A stretch of 64,000 nucleotides of DNA from Pseudomonas sp. MWU15-20650 (GCF_023242475.1 NZ_JALJFG010000013.1:58656-122655); one strand, 5' to 3'; shown: positions 49,122 through 58,002, counted from the first letter of the stretch. The notes: generated by a model not told the origin, from the sequence alone. Numbers and translations: made by a program.

Positions 49122-50510
49122 ATGCATTATGTAAGCACTCGCGGCGGCGACAGGCGCGCTGATTTTCGCAGTGTGGTTCTGTCGGGGCTTGCCGAAAATG
49201 CGGGGCTCTACGTCCCCGCCAGTTTGCCTGTGTTCACCGAGAAACAGATTGCCAGCTGGTCGTGGTTGCCGTTTGATGAGTTGGTTTGGCGTGTGATTTC
49301 GCCTTTTGTGGGCTCCTCCATAGACGAAAGCACCTTGCGTGCCTTGCTCAGTGACAGCTACCAACAATTCAAGCACCGCGCGATTACGCCGCTTGAACAG
49401 ATCGGACATAACGAGTGGATACTCCAGCTGTTTCATGGCCCGACCGGTTCTTCGAAGGATTTTGCCGCGCAATTGCAGTCGCGCCTGGTCGGGCATTTTC
49501 TGGAGGAGGTCGGTCAGGAAGCGCTGGTGGTCGGCGCCACTAACGGTGATACCGGCGTCGCGGCGCTTGAGGCCTTTGCTAACTGCCCGGCCGCCCGCAT
49601 GGCGATAGTGTATCCGCGCGATGGGCTTGCACCTGAGCAACTCAGTGCCTTGCAGGCAGCCGACCCGCAGCGGGTTCAGCTACTTCCGGTTGACGGTAAT
49701 TTTGATGATTGCCAGACCTTGGTCTCCCGACTCTTGCGTGATTGGCCGTTGGATGGGGTATTGCCAATCTGTTTCAACTCGACCAATTGGGTCGGTGTCC
49801 TGGCCCAGATCGTTTTTTACTTCCACGCGGCCTTGCAACTGGGCGGTGGCTCGCGTCCCGTTGGCTTTAGCGTTCCTGCTGCCAGCTCGGCCGAAATCTA
49901 CGCCGGTTACATTGCGCAAAAAATGGGATTACCCATCAATCAGGTGATTATCTCCACCAACAGCAATGATGCCCTGCACCAGTTTTTTCATTGCAATCGC
50001 TACTCCACCCGAATGACTGATCGAACAGTGTCGCCGGCGATGGACTTCTCGTTGTTTTCCAACCTGGAGCGGTTCATCTGGGAGGTTTACGAGCACGATG
50101 GCGGCTCAACAAAAGCACTGATGGAGCATTTTGAAAGTTGCGGAGAGATGAGCATCGGCAACCCGCAATGGCTGCGTGCTCGAGTACTCTTCGACTCCTA
50201 TGCCGTACACGAATCCCAGGTGCGTGCTGAAGTCGTCGAGCTGTTCCAAGAGACGGGCTCGGCCATCGATCCTCACACCGCTGTCGGTGTACTGGCCGGC
50301 CGGCTTCATCGACGCAGCCTAGGTGCACCGATGGTCACCTTTGGGCAAGTTGCGCCGGCCAAATCAGCGGCGCTGTTGGCCGAATTGGGCGTCTGGCAAA
50401 CCAGTGTCCCGAGCGCTGTCGAGGAGCGCCCCCGGCCACCGTACCTGGCCAAGGGCGACCTGGACGCTCTGTGCCAGGCGCTTCGTCTGGCCCAGCAGAG
50501 GCTTGCATGA
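49122..50510 (+). CDS. Threonine synthase-like PLP enzyme
   Basis: The protein has 462 residues. GGGAG sits six bases before the ATG. It starts with the family YVSTRGG. The PLP lysine is K112 in LFHGPTGSSKDFA (canonical threonine synthase: HGPT-FKDFA), with the phosphate-binding GATNGDTG loop. True threonine synthase converts O-phosphohomoserine to threonine. The HGPTGSSKD variant and the clustering with catabolic and regulatory genes rather than hom/thrB suggest an accessory copy, perhaps acting on a homoserine-type compound. It overlaps the next gene (ATGA). Confidence 0.85.
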   Translation: MHYVSTRGGDRRADFRSVVLSGLAENAGLYVPASLPVFTEKQIASWSWLPFDELVWRVISPFVGSSIDESTLRALLSDSYQQFKHRAITPLEQIGHNEWILQLFHGPTGSSKDFAAQLQSRLVGHFLEEVGQEALVVGATNGDTGVAALEAFANCPAARMAIVYPRDGLAPEQLSALQAADPQRVQLLPVDGNFDDCQTLVSRLLRDWPLDGVLPICFNSTNWVGVLAQIVFYFHAALQLGGGSRPVGFSVPAASSAEIYAGYIAQKMGLPINQVIISTNSNDALHQFFHCNRYSTRMTDRTVSPAMDFSLFSNLERFIWEVYEHDGGSTKALMEHFESCGEMSIGNPQWLRARVLFDSYAVHESQVRAEVVELFQETGSAIDPHTAVGVLAGRLHRRSLGAPMVTFGQVAPAKSAALLAELGVWQTSVPSAVEERPRPPYLAKGDLDALCQALRLAQQRLA

Positions 50511-50944
50511 AGCGCATTCTAGATCCGTTGGACGAACGCATTCTGGCCGAATTGACCGCCAATGCGCGAATAGCCCATATCGAACTGGGTGCCAAGATCA
50601 ACTTGTCGCGCAATGCAGTGCGCCAGCGCATCGAGCGTCTTGAACGCGACGGTGCGATCCAGGGCTATACGGTACGGCTTGGTGAATCGCGGCGGCCTAC
50701 GTCGCTGATCAGCGCGGTGATCTTTGTCTACCGCTACGACCGTATGCGTGGCGAAGAAGTACTGACTGCGCTGCGCTCCATTCCCGAAGTCGCGCAATGT
50801 GAAGTACTCAGTGGTGAGTTCGATTTAATGCTGCGTGTGAATGCTGCCACACCTGAACGAGTCCATCGGGTGTGGAAGGAAATCGCGGCCATGCCTGGGG
50901 TGGAAAACACCGTGACGTCGTTCGTCCTTTCTGCGGTGTTTTGA
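50507..50944 (+). CDS. Lrp/AsnC-family transcriptional regulator
   Basis: 145 residues from ATG 50507, which overlaps the upstream stop as ATGA. The N-terminal helix-turn-helix is LDPLDERILAELTANARIAH, then NLSRNAVRQRIERLERDGAI. The C-terminal RAM ligand domain contains VAQCEVLSGEFDLMLRVNA. Family members respond to amino acids. The P. putida methionine-degradation regulator MdeR belongs to this family, and an MdeB-like gene is present nearby, so this protein is a good candidate for an equivalent role. Confidence 0.9.
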   Translation: MKRILDPLDERILAELTANARIAHIELGAKINLSRNAVRQRIERLERDGAIQGYTVRLGESRRPTSLISAVIFVYRYDRMRGEEVLTALRSIPEVAQCEVLSGEFDLMLRVNAATPERVHRVWKEIAAMPGVENTVTSFVLSAVF

Positions 50945-51059
50945 CAACCTCGTACTTGGGCAAAATGCTCAACGAATACAGCACTCTGCCATATTCAACT
51001 GCCAAGGCCAGGTTCTTAGGATGTTGCTATCGAACAACATCAATATAGGAACCGCGTTT

Positions 51060-52100
51060 ATGACAGAGTACAAAATTGCCTTGGTAGGATTTGGTGGCGT
51101 GAACCGTGGCTTCGCGCAATTAGTCGCCGATCGTAATGCCCAGTGGAAAGAGTCCCTGGGCTTCACAATCAAGATTGTCGGTGTCACCGACCTGTTCCTC
51201 GGCTCCATCGTGGCTAAAGACGGTCTGGATGCAAAGCAGTTGGTTGCGTTGCCGGTTGAGAAAGGCGCATTGGCTCAACTGCCCGGTGGCCATGCGGAGG
51301 CCTTCAACGAAACCGTGATCAAGCATTCCGGTGCAGACATCATCGCTGAGGCGACTTTCACCCATCCGGTGGATGGCGAGCCGGCAACAACCTTTTGCCG
51401 CTGGGCCTTGGAAAGCGGCATTCATGTAGTGACCACCAATAAGGGGCCTGTTGCGCTTCACGGTGCCGAGCTCAAGGCGTTGGCCCATCGCAACCAGGTC
51501 GCTTTCGAATACGAGGGGACGGTGATGAGTGGCACCCCCGTGATTCGTCTGGCCAAGCAGGCCTTGGCGGGTGCCAACGTGCAAGGCTTCGAGGGCATCC
51601 TGAACGGCACTTCCAACTACGTGCTCACCCAGATGAAAGACGGCCTGGCGTTCAACGATGCCGTCGCACAAGCCCAACAGCTTGGCTACGCCGAGGCAGA
51701 TCCAACCGCCGATGTCGAAGGGTTTGACGTGCGCCTCAAGGTCGTGATCCTGGCCAACGAACTGCTCGACGCACGACTGAATGTCAGCGATGTAGCGTGC
51801 TCGGGTATCAGCAATATCAGCGCGCAAGATATTGCTCAGGCAAGTGCCAATGGCGCGAGCTGGAAACTGATTGGCTCTGCCGATCGTGAAGCAGATGGTT
51901 CCGTGCGAGCGAGCGTGGAAGCTCGCTTGCTGTCGAACTCACATCCTCTTGCCGGAATCGGCGGTGCTACGAATGCGGTGTCATTCAATACCGAACTGCT
52001 GGGCGCTATCACGGTGTCCGGGCCTGGGGCAGGGCGCATTGAAACGGCCTTCGCATTGTTGTCGGACATCGTTGCCATCCATACCGCCCTCAGCAAATAA
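51060..52100 (+). CDS. Homoserine dehydrogenase, short form without ACT domain
   Basis: 346 residues from ATG 51060. The Rossmann nucleotide-binding loop is IALVGFGGVNRGFAQL at the N-terminus. VVTTNKGPVAL carries the conserved lysine of the family, and FEGILNGTSNYVLTQM followed by AEADPTADVEGFD is the homoserine dehydrogenase catalytic region. It interconverts homoserine and aspartate 4-semialdehyde. The protein lacks the C-terminal ACT domain that gives threonine feedback control in the biosynthetic enzyme (about 435 residues), which fits a catabolic or accessory role. It is followed after 12 bases by an aldehyde dehydrogenase that could oxidise the semialdehyde to aspartate. Confidence 0.9.
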   Translation: MTEYKIALVGFGGVNRGFAQLVADRNAQWKESLGFTIKIVGVTDLFLGSIVAKDGLDAKQLVALPVEKGALAQLPGGHAEAFNETVIKHSGADIIAEATFTHPVDGEPATTFCRWALESGIHVVTTNKGPVALHGAELKALAHRNQVAFEYEGTVMSGTPVIRLAKQALAGANVQGFEGILNGTSNYVLTQMKDGLAFNDAVAQAQQLGYAEADPTADVEGFDVRLKVVILANELLDARLNVSDVACSGISNISAQDIAQASANGASWKLIGSADREADGSVRASVEARLLSNSHPLAGIGGATNAVSFNTELLGAITVSGPGAGRIETAFALLSDIVAIHTALSK

Positions 52101-52112
52101 CAGGAGATCGTC

Positions 52113-53531
52113 ATGAGCGTATCCAGCATGGCCGGTATCCAGCTTGTTGAAGCCAAACAGATTGATGTGTTCAGTCCATTCGATGGTCGCCTGGTGGGAA
52201 GCGTCCCTTGCCTGGATGCAACCGCTGTTCCTGGCTTGCTGGCGCGCGCGCGAATTGGCGTGCGTGAGAGTGCAGCAATGCCTCGTCACCTTCGTGCACG
52301 TATCCTTGAGGAGGCGGCCCGGCGCGTAGAGCTTGAGACTGAAGCGTTTGCCAAACTCATTGTTGCAGAGGCGGGGAAGACGCTGCGACAAGCGGAGAAG
52401 GAAGTGAAGCGTTGTGTGAACACGCTGAAGCTATCGGCGCAAGAGGCTCGTCGTAACGCCGGGGAAGTGATTCCATTTGGGGCTTATGAAGGATCGGAGT
52501 CGCGTCAAGGCTGGTTCACGCGGGAACCGTTGGGGCTGATTGTCGCGATCACCCCCTACAACGACCCGCTGAACTTGGTCGCCCATAAACTTGGCCCGGC
52601 CATCGCCGGTGGTAATGCGGTGATCCTGAAGCCCTCAGAACTGGCACCGTTGTCTGCGCTCAAGCTGGTTGAGTGCTTGGTGAGATCAGGTCTTCCACCC
52701 TCTGTGGTTACCCCGGCTACGGGTGGCGTCGACTTGGGTAAAGCATTGGTGGAGGTGCGCGAAGTTCGGATGGTTTCCTTTACGGGTGGTTTTGCCACCG
52801 GTGAGGCCATTGCTCGTAGTGCAGGGTTGAAGAAGCTGGCCATGGATCTGGGAGGAAACGCCCCGGTTCTTGTGCTTGAAGATTGCGACCTCGAGCCGAC
52901 CGTGGAGGCCTGTGTGTCGGGTGCTTTTTGGGCCGCAGGGCAGAATTGCATCGGCACTCAACGCATCTTGGTAGATCGTTCAATTTATGAGGACTTCCGT
53001 GAGCGTTTTGTCCGCCAGGCGCGTGCATTGGTGCTCGGCGACCCTGATCAGCGAGCAACGGATGTGGGCCCGATGATTACGGAACAGGCGGCGCGTCGCA
53101 CCGAACAATGGGTGAGTGAAGCGCTGGCCGAGGGCGCTGTTCTTCTGTGCGGACACCATCGCGAAGCGGGAAGCTATGCGCCGACCGTGCTGGAGCGCGT
53201 CAGCCATGACAGTCGGATTTGGCAGCAGGAAGTCTTCGCACCGGTTGTTATCCTGGAGCCTTTTGACCACCTGGATGAGGCTGTTGCTCTGGCCAACGCT
53301 CCGGAGTACAGCTTGCATGCGGGGCTCTTCACACGTGATCTTTCCAAGGCGTTGAAATTGGCGCGGCAAATTCAAGCCGGTGGCGTGATGATTAATGACT
53401 CTTCCGATTATCGTTTTGATGCCATGCCTTTCGGGGGGTTCAAGTACGGAAGTTTGGGGCGTGAAGGGGTTCGATTTGCGTATGAGGACATGACGCAGCC
53501 TAAAGTGGTGTGCATCAATGAAATGGGTTGA
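52113..53531 (+). CDS. Aldehyde dehydrogenase family enzyme
   Basis: The protein has 472 residues. AGGAG precedes the ATG closely. Active-site features: N150 in [11 protein letters not shown]173 in ILKPSE, the catalytic cysteine C279 in GQNCIGTQR, and the C-terminal [15 protein letters not shown]. The general-base position, normally Glu in ELGG(N/K)xP, is Asp (D245 in MDLGGNAP). The length and motifs fit NAD(P)-dependent non-acylating dehydrogenases of the succinate-semialdehyde/lactaldehyde type. Directly following homoserine dehydrogenase, its substrate is probably aspartate 4-semialdehyde; this is inferred from position only. Confidence 0.88.
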   Translation: MSVSSMAGIQLVEAKQIDVFSPFDGRLVGSVPCLDATAVPGLLARARIGVRESAAMPRHLRARILEEAARRVELETEAFAKLIVAEAGKTLRQAEKEVKRCVNTLKLSAQEARRNAGEVIPFGAYEGSESRQGWFTREPLGLIVAITPYNDPLNLVAHKLGPAIAGGNAVILKPSELAPLSALKLVECLVRSGLPPSVVTPATGGVDLGKALVEVREVRMVSFTGGFATGEAIARSAGLKKLAMDLGGNAPVLVLEDCDLEPTVEACVSGAFWAAGQNCIGTQRILVDRSIYEDFRERFVRQARALVLGDPDQRATDVGPMITEQAARRTEQWVSEALAEGAVLLCGHHREAGSYAPTVLERVSHDSRIWQQEVFAPVVILEPFDHLDEAVALANAPEYSLHAGLFTRDLSKALKLARQIQAGGVMINDSSDYRFDAMPFGGFKYGSLGREGVRFAYEDMTQPKVVCINEMG

Positions 53532-53569
53532 GCCGTCAACGTATTGATAGCTTTTTTAGCACAATAGAA

Positions 53570-53596
53570 GAGGAGGCAGCTAAGGTCTGCCTCCTC
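53570..53596. terminator. Strong stem-loop between convergent genes
   Basis: GAGGAGGCAG and CTGCCTCCTC form a perfect 10-base stem with a 7-base loop, between the ends of the aldehyde dehydrogenase (+) and the E1 gene (-). No T-run follows on either strand, so it may act as a transcript end protector or rely on Rho. Confidence 0.55.
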
Positions 53597-53615
53597 GATC
53601 AACCTATCGCTCACT

Positions 53616-56285
53616 TCAAACTCGGATAGGATCCACTTTTTCGACGTCGATCTGCATATCGGCCAGTGCCTTGGCCACCACTTCTCGGCCGAGTACACCT
53701 TCATCCGCCAATGCCTTCAATGCTGCCAACACCACAAACTGGCGATCGACCTCGAAGTGGCGGCGTAACGCTTCACGGGTATCCGATTGTCCGAAGCCAT
53801 CTGTGCCCAACGCGACGAACTTTCGGTTCCCGATCCAGGGGCGGATCTGATCGGCGTGGATCTTCATGTAGTCCGTCGCGATCACTACCGGGCCTGCATG
53901 TCCCTCAAGCACTTGCGTCAAATACGGAACTCTTGGTTCTTCCATCGGATGGAGCAGGTTCCACCGTTCGACCTGCTGTGCTTCCCGCCGCACTTCGGTG
54001 AGGCTGGTGGCACTCCAGATCTCGCTGCTCACGCCATAATCACTGGCCAGGATTTGCGCGGCGGCAATAACTTCTAGAAGAATCGAACCACTGCCCATGA
54101 GTTGAACATGGCGATCCTTGTTGGCCTCACGTTCGATAGGTAACCGGTATAGGCCCTTGAGGATACCTTGCTCGGTGCCTTCGGGCAGGTCTGGGTGCGG
54201 GTAGTTCTCGTTGAGCACGGTGATGTAGTAATAGACATCTTCCTGCTCGACGTACATGCGGCGCATGCCGTCGTGCACGATAACCGCGAGTTCATAGGCA
54301 TAGGTGGGATCGTAGGAGACGCAGCACGGTACTGTTGCCGACATGACGTGGCTATGCCCATCGTCGTGTTGAAGGCCTTCACCCATCAGGGTAGTCCGCC
54401 CTGACGTGGCGCCCAGCAGGAAGCCCCTGGCTCGTGCATCACCGGCAGCCCAGAGCAAATCGCCGACTCGTTGGAAGCCGAACATCGAGTAAAAGATGTA
54501 GAACGGCAAGGTCATTACGCCATGGTTGGCATATGAGGTGCTCGCTGCGATCCAGGACGATGTCGCCCCCGACTCGTTGAGGCCTTCTTGCATGATCTGT
54601 CCGTCAACACTCTCTCTGTAGTAGGACAGCGTACCGGCATCCTGAGGGGTATAGAGCTGGCCCACGTGGGAGTGGATGCCGATCTGACGAAACAGGCTTT
54701 CCATGCCGAAGGTGCGCGACTCGTCTGGCACGATGGGTACAACGAGTCGTCCTATATTGGGGTCCTTTAGAAGTGTTCCCAGAATACGCACGAAGGCCAT
54801 GGTGGTTGAGATCGAACGTTCGCCGGTACTCTTGAGTTGCCCCTCCAGCGCCGATAGCGGTGGGATCTGCAGCGGCTCCACCTGAGCATGCCGGGCTGGA
54901 ATATGCCCCCCCAGACTTGCACGACGAGCGCGAAGGTACCGGGCTTCAACACTGTCTTCGTCCGGGCGTAGGTAAGGCAGTTCGCCTACCTGGTCATCGG
55001 TCAGTTCCAGGCCAAACCGATCACGAAATGCCTTGACTGCATCGGCGCCCATCTTCTTCAACTGGTGGTTGATGTTTTGACCTTCTCCAGCCTCGCCCAT
55101 CCCAAAGCCCTTCACCGTTTTAGCCAGGATCACGGTGGGGCGACCAGTATGCCGTGCCGCAGCGGCGTAGGCGTTGTAGACCTTGACCGGATCGTGCCCG
55201 CCACGGGCAAGTTTCCAAATCTGGTCATCCGTCATGTCGCTGACCAGTTCCAGCAACTCGGGGTATTTGCCGAAGAAATGCTCGCGGACGTAGGCGCCGT
55301 TCTGCGACTTGTAGGTCTGATACTCGCCATCGACGCACTCCATCATGCGTTGACGAAGCAAACCAGACTTGTCCTTGGCCAGCAGCTCGTCCCAGCCACC
55401 GCCCCAGATGACCTTGATCACGTTCCAGCCTGCGGCACGGTATAGGCTCTCAAACTCCTGAATTACCTTGCTGTTGCCGCGTACCGGCCCGTCGAGGCGC
55501 TGAAGGTTGCAGTTCACCACGAAGATGATGTTGTCGAGCTTTTCTCTCCCCGCGAGGGAGATGGCGGCAAGGGATTCTGGCTGATCCATCTCACCATCAC
55601 CCAGAAATGCCCAGACCTTGCGACCTTGGTGCTCCTTGAGCCCGCGGTTCTCCAGGTAACGCATGAAGCGCGCCTGATAAGCCGCGGTGATTGGCCCAAG
55701 GCCCATGGAAACTGTTGGGAATTGCCAGAACTCGGGCATCAACCGAGGGTGGGGGTAGGACGACACACCATCGCGATCGGTTTCGCGACGGAAGTTATCC
55801 AGTTGTTCTTCGCTCAGGCGCCCCTCGGTGAAGGCCCGCCCGTAAATCCCTGGGGCCGAGTGGCCTTGGATGTAGACCAGGTCGCCGGCAAAGGTCTCGG
55901 TACGTCCGCGGAAAAAATGGTCGAAACCGACATCGTAGAGAACGGCAGCAGAGGCGTAGGTTGCGATGTGGCCACCGACCCCAGAATGCTTTCCGGCGCG
56001 GAGTACCATAGTCAGAGCATTCCAGCGGATGTATGCATTGAGGCGCTTCTCAATGTCAAGGTCGCCGGGGTAGGGCAACTCGCGGTCTGGAGGAATGCTG
56101 TTCACATAGGGGGTAGTGACTCGACCGTGAAAGTCTCCATGGATGGAAACATCGAAATCGAGCAGTTGGTCGATCAGGAAGTGGGCCCTGGGGCGGCCTT
56201 CAGCCTCAACGACCGATGCAATCGAGTCAATCCATTCGCGGGTTTCTTGTGGATCCTCGTCGCGAATCTGGTAGCTCTGTGCCAT
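53616..56285 (-). CDS. mdeB: AceE/MdeB-type 2-oxoacid dehydrogenase E1 (homodimeric)
   Basis: 889 residues from ATG 56285, chosen for the AAGGAGA site just upstream; this matches the 880-890 length of homodimeric pyruvate dehydrogenase E1. The TPP motif is visible as FLGDGEMDQPES followed by VVNCNLQRLDGPV; DGAYVREHFFGKYPE is also typical. The enzyme decarboxylates a 2-oxoacid and transfers the acyl group to a lipoyl E2. No E2 or E3 gene lies beside it, so it must borrow those of the main complex. In P. putida, MdeB is an AceE paralogue next to methionine gamma-lyase that handles 2-oxobutyrate. The same pairing at a distance here supports that assignment. It diverges from a MarR gene with two shared operators between them. 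Confidence 0.85.
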   Translation of the reverse strand: MAQSYQIRDEDPQETREWIDSIASVVEAEGRPRAHFLIDQLLDFDVSIHGDFHGRVTTPYVNSIPPDRELPYPGDLDIEKRLNAYIRWNALTMVLRAGKHSGVGGHIATYASAAVLYDVGFDHFFRGRTETFAGDLVYIQGHSAPGIYGRAFTEGRLSEEQLDNFRRETDRDGVSSYPHPRLMPEFWQFPTVSMGLGPITAAYQARFMRYLENRGLKEHQGRKVWAFLGDGEMDQPESLAAISLAGREKLDNIIFVVNCNLQRLDGPVRGNSKVIQEFESLYRAAGWNVIKVIWGGGWDELLAKDKSGLLRQRMMECVDGEYQTYKSQNGAYVREHFFGKYPELLELVSDMTDDQIWKLARGGHDPVKVYNAYAAAARHTGRPTVILAKTVKGFGMGEAGEGQNINHQLKKMGADAVKAFRDRFGLELTDDQVGELPYLRPDEDSVEARYLRARRASLGGHIPARHAQVEPLQIPPLSALEGQLKSTGERSISTTMAFVRILGTLLKDPNIGRLVVPIVPDESRTFGMESLFRQIGIHSHVGQLYTPQDAGTLSYYRESVDGQIMQEGLNESGATSSWIAASTSYANHGVMTLPFYIFYSMFGFQRVGDLLWAAGDARARGFLLGATSGRTTLMGEGLQHDDGHSHVMSATVPCCVSYDPTYAYELAVIVHDGMRRMYVEQEDVYYYITVLNENYPHPDLPEGTEQGILKGLYRLPIEREANKDRHVQLMGSGSILLEVIAAAQILASDYGVSSEIWSATSLTEVRREAQQVERWNLLHPMEEPRVPYLTQVLEGHAGPVVIATDYMKIHADQIRPWIGNRKFVALGTDGFGQSDTREALRRHFEVDRQFVVLAALKALADEGVLGREVVAKALADMQIDVEKVDPIRV

Positions 56286-56339
56286 CGGTACATCTCCTTG
56301 ATGTGTCATCAGCCGGTCGTTGTTCAACCCGCTCATTTG

Positions 56340-56351
56340 TTGCATTTGCAA
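56340..56351. promoter_or_regulatory. MarR-type operator 1 (TTGCA-TT-TGCAA)
   Basis: A perfect 5-base dyad with a 2-base centre. It is 54 bases upstream of the mdeB-like start and 39 bases from an identical-type dyad nearer the MarR gene. Confidence 0.7.
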
Positions 56352-56379
56352 TTGAATCTAGCGCCATTCGCGCTATGAT
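56352..56379 (+). promoter_or_regulatory. Candidate sigma-70 promoter of the MarR gene
   Basis: TTGAAT and TATGAT hexamers with a 16-base spacer. Operator 1 abuts the -35 box and operator 2 overlaps the end of the -10 box, an arrangement suited to autorepression. Confidence 0.5.
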
Positions 56380-56390
56380 TGCAACTGCAA
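56379..56390. promoter_or_regulatory. MarR-type operator 2 (TTGCA-AC-TGCAA)
   Basis: The perfect dyad extends to ATTGCA/TGCAAT. It lies 24 bases before the chosen MarR start and 39 bases from operator 1, nearly four helical turns, so both could be bound from the same face. Confidence 0.7.
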
Positions 56391-56414
56391 TTAAACCTTG
56401 GTTCTGGAGATTTC

Positions 56415-56879
56415 ATGACCATCCCTTCGCCAGACCTCTGGTACAACTTCATTCGCGCTCACCGCTGCCTGATCAGGGAAATCGAACATCGCCTGGCCGA
56501 CGAGAAACTGCCGCCATATGCCTGGTACGACGCGCTCTGGGGGATCGAAAGCGGGCAAGATGGGGCTCGTCGAATGAACGAACTCGCCGACGTTTTGGCC
56601 ATTGAACGTTACAACCTCACGCGTCTTGTGGACCGCCTGGAAAAAGAAGGTTTTGTTGTGCGTGAAAAATCACTTGAGGATGGTCGCGGAGCCATCGCGA
56701 GGATCACGGACACAGGGCGAGATCTTCGTAAACGGATGTGGAAGGTCTACAAGTGTGCTGTGGAGGAGCTTTTTCTAGTGGAATTCGATGAGGAGCAGAG
56801 GCGAATGTTCGCGGCGGCACTCGAAAATGCCAGCCGCAATACTCGTCAATTCCAGAAGACTCCTCAGCCCAGACGGTAG
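56415..56879 (+). CDS. MarR-family transcriptional regulator
   Basis: 154 residues from ATG 56415, which has GGAGA just upstream; an in-frame ATG at 56379 would place the second operator inside the gene and is less likely. The winged-helix core is MNELADVLAIERYNLTRLVD then RLEKEGFVVREKSLEDGRGA, with ITDTGRDLRKRM after the wing. It is divergent from the MdeB-like E1, and its 3' end overlaps the convergent E1-like partial gene by 16 bases. Three TTGCA-N2-TGCAA palindromes in the two flanking promoter regions are its probable binding sites. Proteins of this family usually repress and are released by small aromatic or electrophilic ligands. Confidence 0.9.
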   Translation: MTIPSPDLWYNFIRAHRCLIREIEHRLADEKLPPYAWYDALWGIESGQDGARRMNELADVLAIERYNLTRLVDRLEKEGFVVREKSLEDGRGAIARITDTGRDLRKRMWKVYKCAVEELFLVEFDEEQRRMFAAALENASRNTRQFQKTPQPRR

Positions 56880-57934
56880 CGCCTAATTGCCTCCCCGACC
56901 GCTGAGGTGCAAATGTCGTCCTCAGTTGCCAGGGCACGCAGGGCTGTCGCTACAATCCAGTGTCGGCCCAGGTGCTGACCCGGTTCAAGGCTGTCGGCAC
57001 CTAATGCGGTGAACGGAGCGGTAACATGTGAGCCCAACTGAGCGGCGACGAATTCTGCGTACCCCGTGACTGCAACGATCGGCGTATCGGAGCCGTTAAG
57101 GCAGTTCTGGAGGTGATGGCTCGACTGGGGTTCGCCTCGGCTAAGCCACTTCAATCGAGAGTGCTTGTCCGCGTCTCGGGCAAGTTTGGTATAGCTAGGG
57201 CAACTCCACACTTCGGCAGCGATTCCCCAGTCAATACGAAGTATTTCCGCGGCGGCTCGCACTTCTCGCAACATGAGTCCTGCTCCAAGGAGCCTAATCT
57301 GCTGCGCGCCCGAGATAGGTTTGTCCAGACGATACATCCCCAGGTATGCCTGTGTGCTATCGCAGGCAAGTCCATCTCCTGGTTCGTCGTGCAGCGTGAT
57401 GTAGCAAAAGCCGGGCGCGCCTTCAACATACAACTCATGAAGCGCCCCCGTCAGGATTGCCTTGGTTTCATCGCTGCAGGCTGGGTCGAATGGGGTGCAT
57501 TGTCGGTTGGATGCCAACCACAATGGCAGCCAGGGATGAGCACCTTTTGCCCATCGCGAGGGAGAGGATTCGATGTCGTTGAGGATAATACCGCGTTGCG
57601 CCGTCTGCGACGTGAGCATGGAAACGTGTGCAGATGTCGTAGACTGAGTCATGTAGAACAGGGGACGCTCATCATTACGGGCCTGCTCGCTGAACCATAG
57701 CGGCCATGCGCTGATTGCAGTCCCGCCCAGTTTGTCGTGGGGGCGATCGTTAATCATCCAGAATTGGCTACTGGTGGTGCCGTCACCCTCCAGCCGCTTG
57801 ATCAAATCGACAACGGTGAAGAGGGGAGAGCTTTGAGTGCCTACCCCCTCGGTGTTGCTTCGTTCAATGCGCCTGATGCACGCCTGCGCCGCCGAGCCGG
57901 TTCTGGCGGTACGATGTAAACGAAGATTATCCAT
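56864..57934 (-). CDS. Stand-alone protein homologous to the C-terminal part of AceE-type E1
   Basis: 356 residues from ATG 57934, which has AAAGGAG eight bases upstream. It resembles the middle and C-terminal regions of homodimeric 2-oxoacid dehydrogenase E1: FWMINDRPHDKLGGTAIS, GFCYITLHDEP, LLGAGLMLREV and, near the end, VAVTGYAEFVAAQLGSHV. The N-terminal TPP-binding region with GDGEMD is absent, yet the gene has its own start signal and an open frame, so it looks like a maintained protein rather than simple decay. Function unknown: it could be a regulatory or structural partner of the neighbouring full-length E1, or a pseudogene that kept its frame. It shares an operator region with the divergent glutathione transferase. 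Confidence 0.75.
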   Translation of the reverse strand: MDNLRLHRTARTGSAAQACIRRIERSNTEGVGTQSSPLFTVVDLIKRLEGDGTTSSQFWMINDRPHDKLGGTAISAWPLWFSEQARNDERPLFYMTQSTTSAHVSMLTSQTAQRGIILNDIESSPSRWAKGAHPWLPLWLASNRQCTPFDPACSDETKAILTGALHELYVEGAPGFCYITLHDEPGDGLACDSTQAYLGMYRLDKPISGAQQIRLLGAGLMLREVRAAAEILRIDWGIAAEVWSCPSYTKLARDADKHSRLKWLSRGEPQSSHHLQNCLNGSDTPIVAVTGYAEFVAAQLGSHVTAPFTALGADSLEPGQHLGRHWIVATALRALATEDDICTSAVGEAIRRYRLG

Positions 57935-57986
57935 CCATGAAACTCCTTTGACTGTCTTGCGAGAGGCCATAGGGATAATGCAGACT

Positions 57987-58002
57987 GGTTGCAAATGCAA
58001 CC
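57987..58002. promoter_or_regulatory. MarR-type operator 3 (GGTTGCA-AA-TGCAACC)
   Basis: A perfect 7-base dyad with a 2-base centre. It contains the same TTGCA-N2-TGCAA core as the two sites next to the MarR gene. It is 53 bases before the E1-like partial gene and 19 bases before the glutathione transferase start. Confidence 0.7.
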
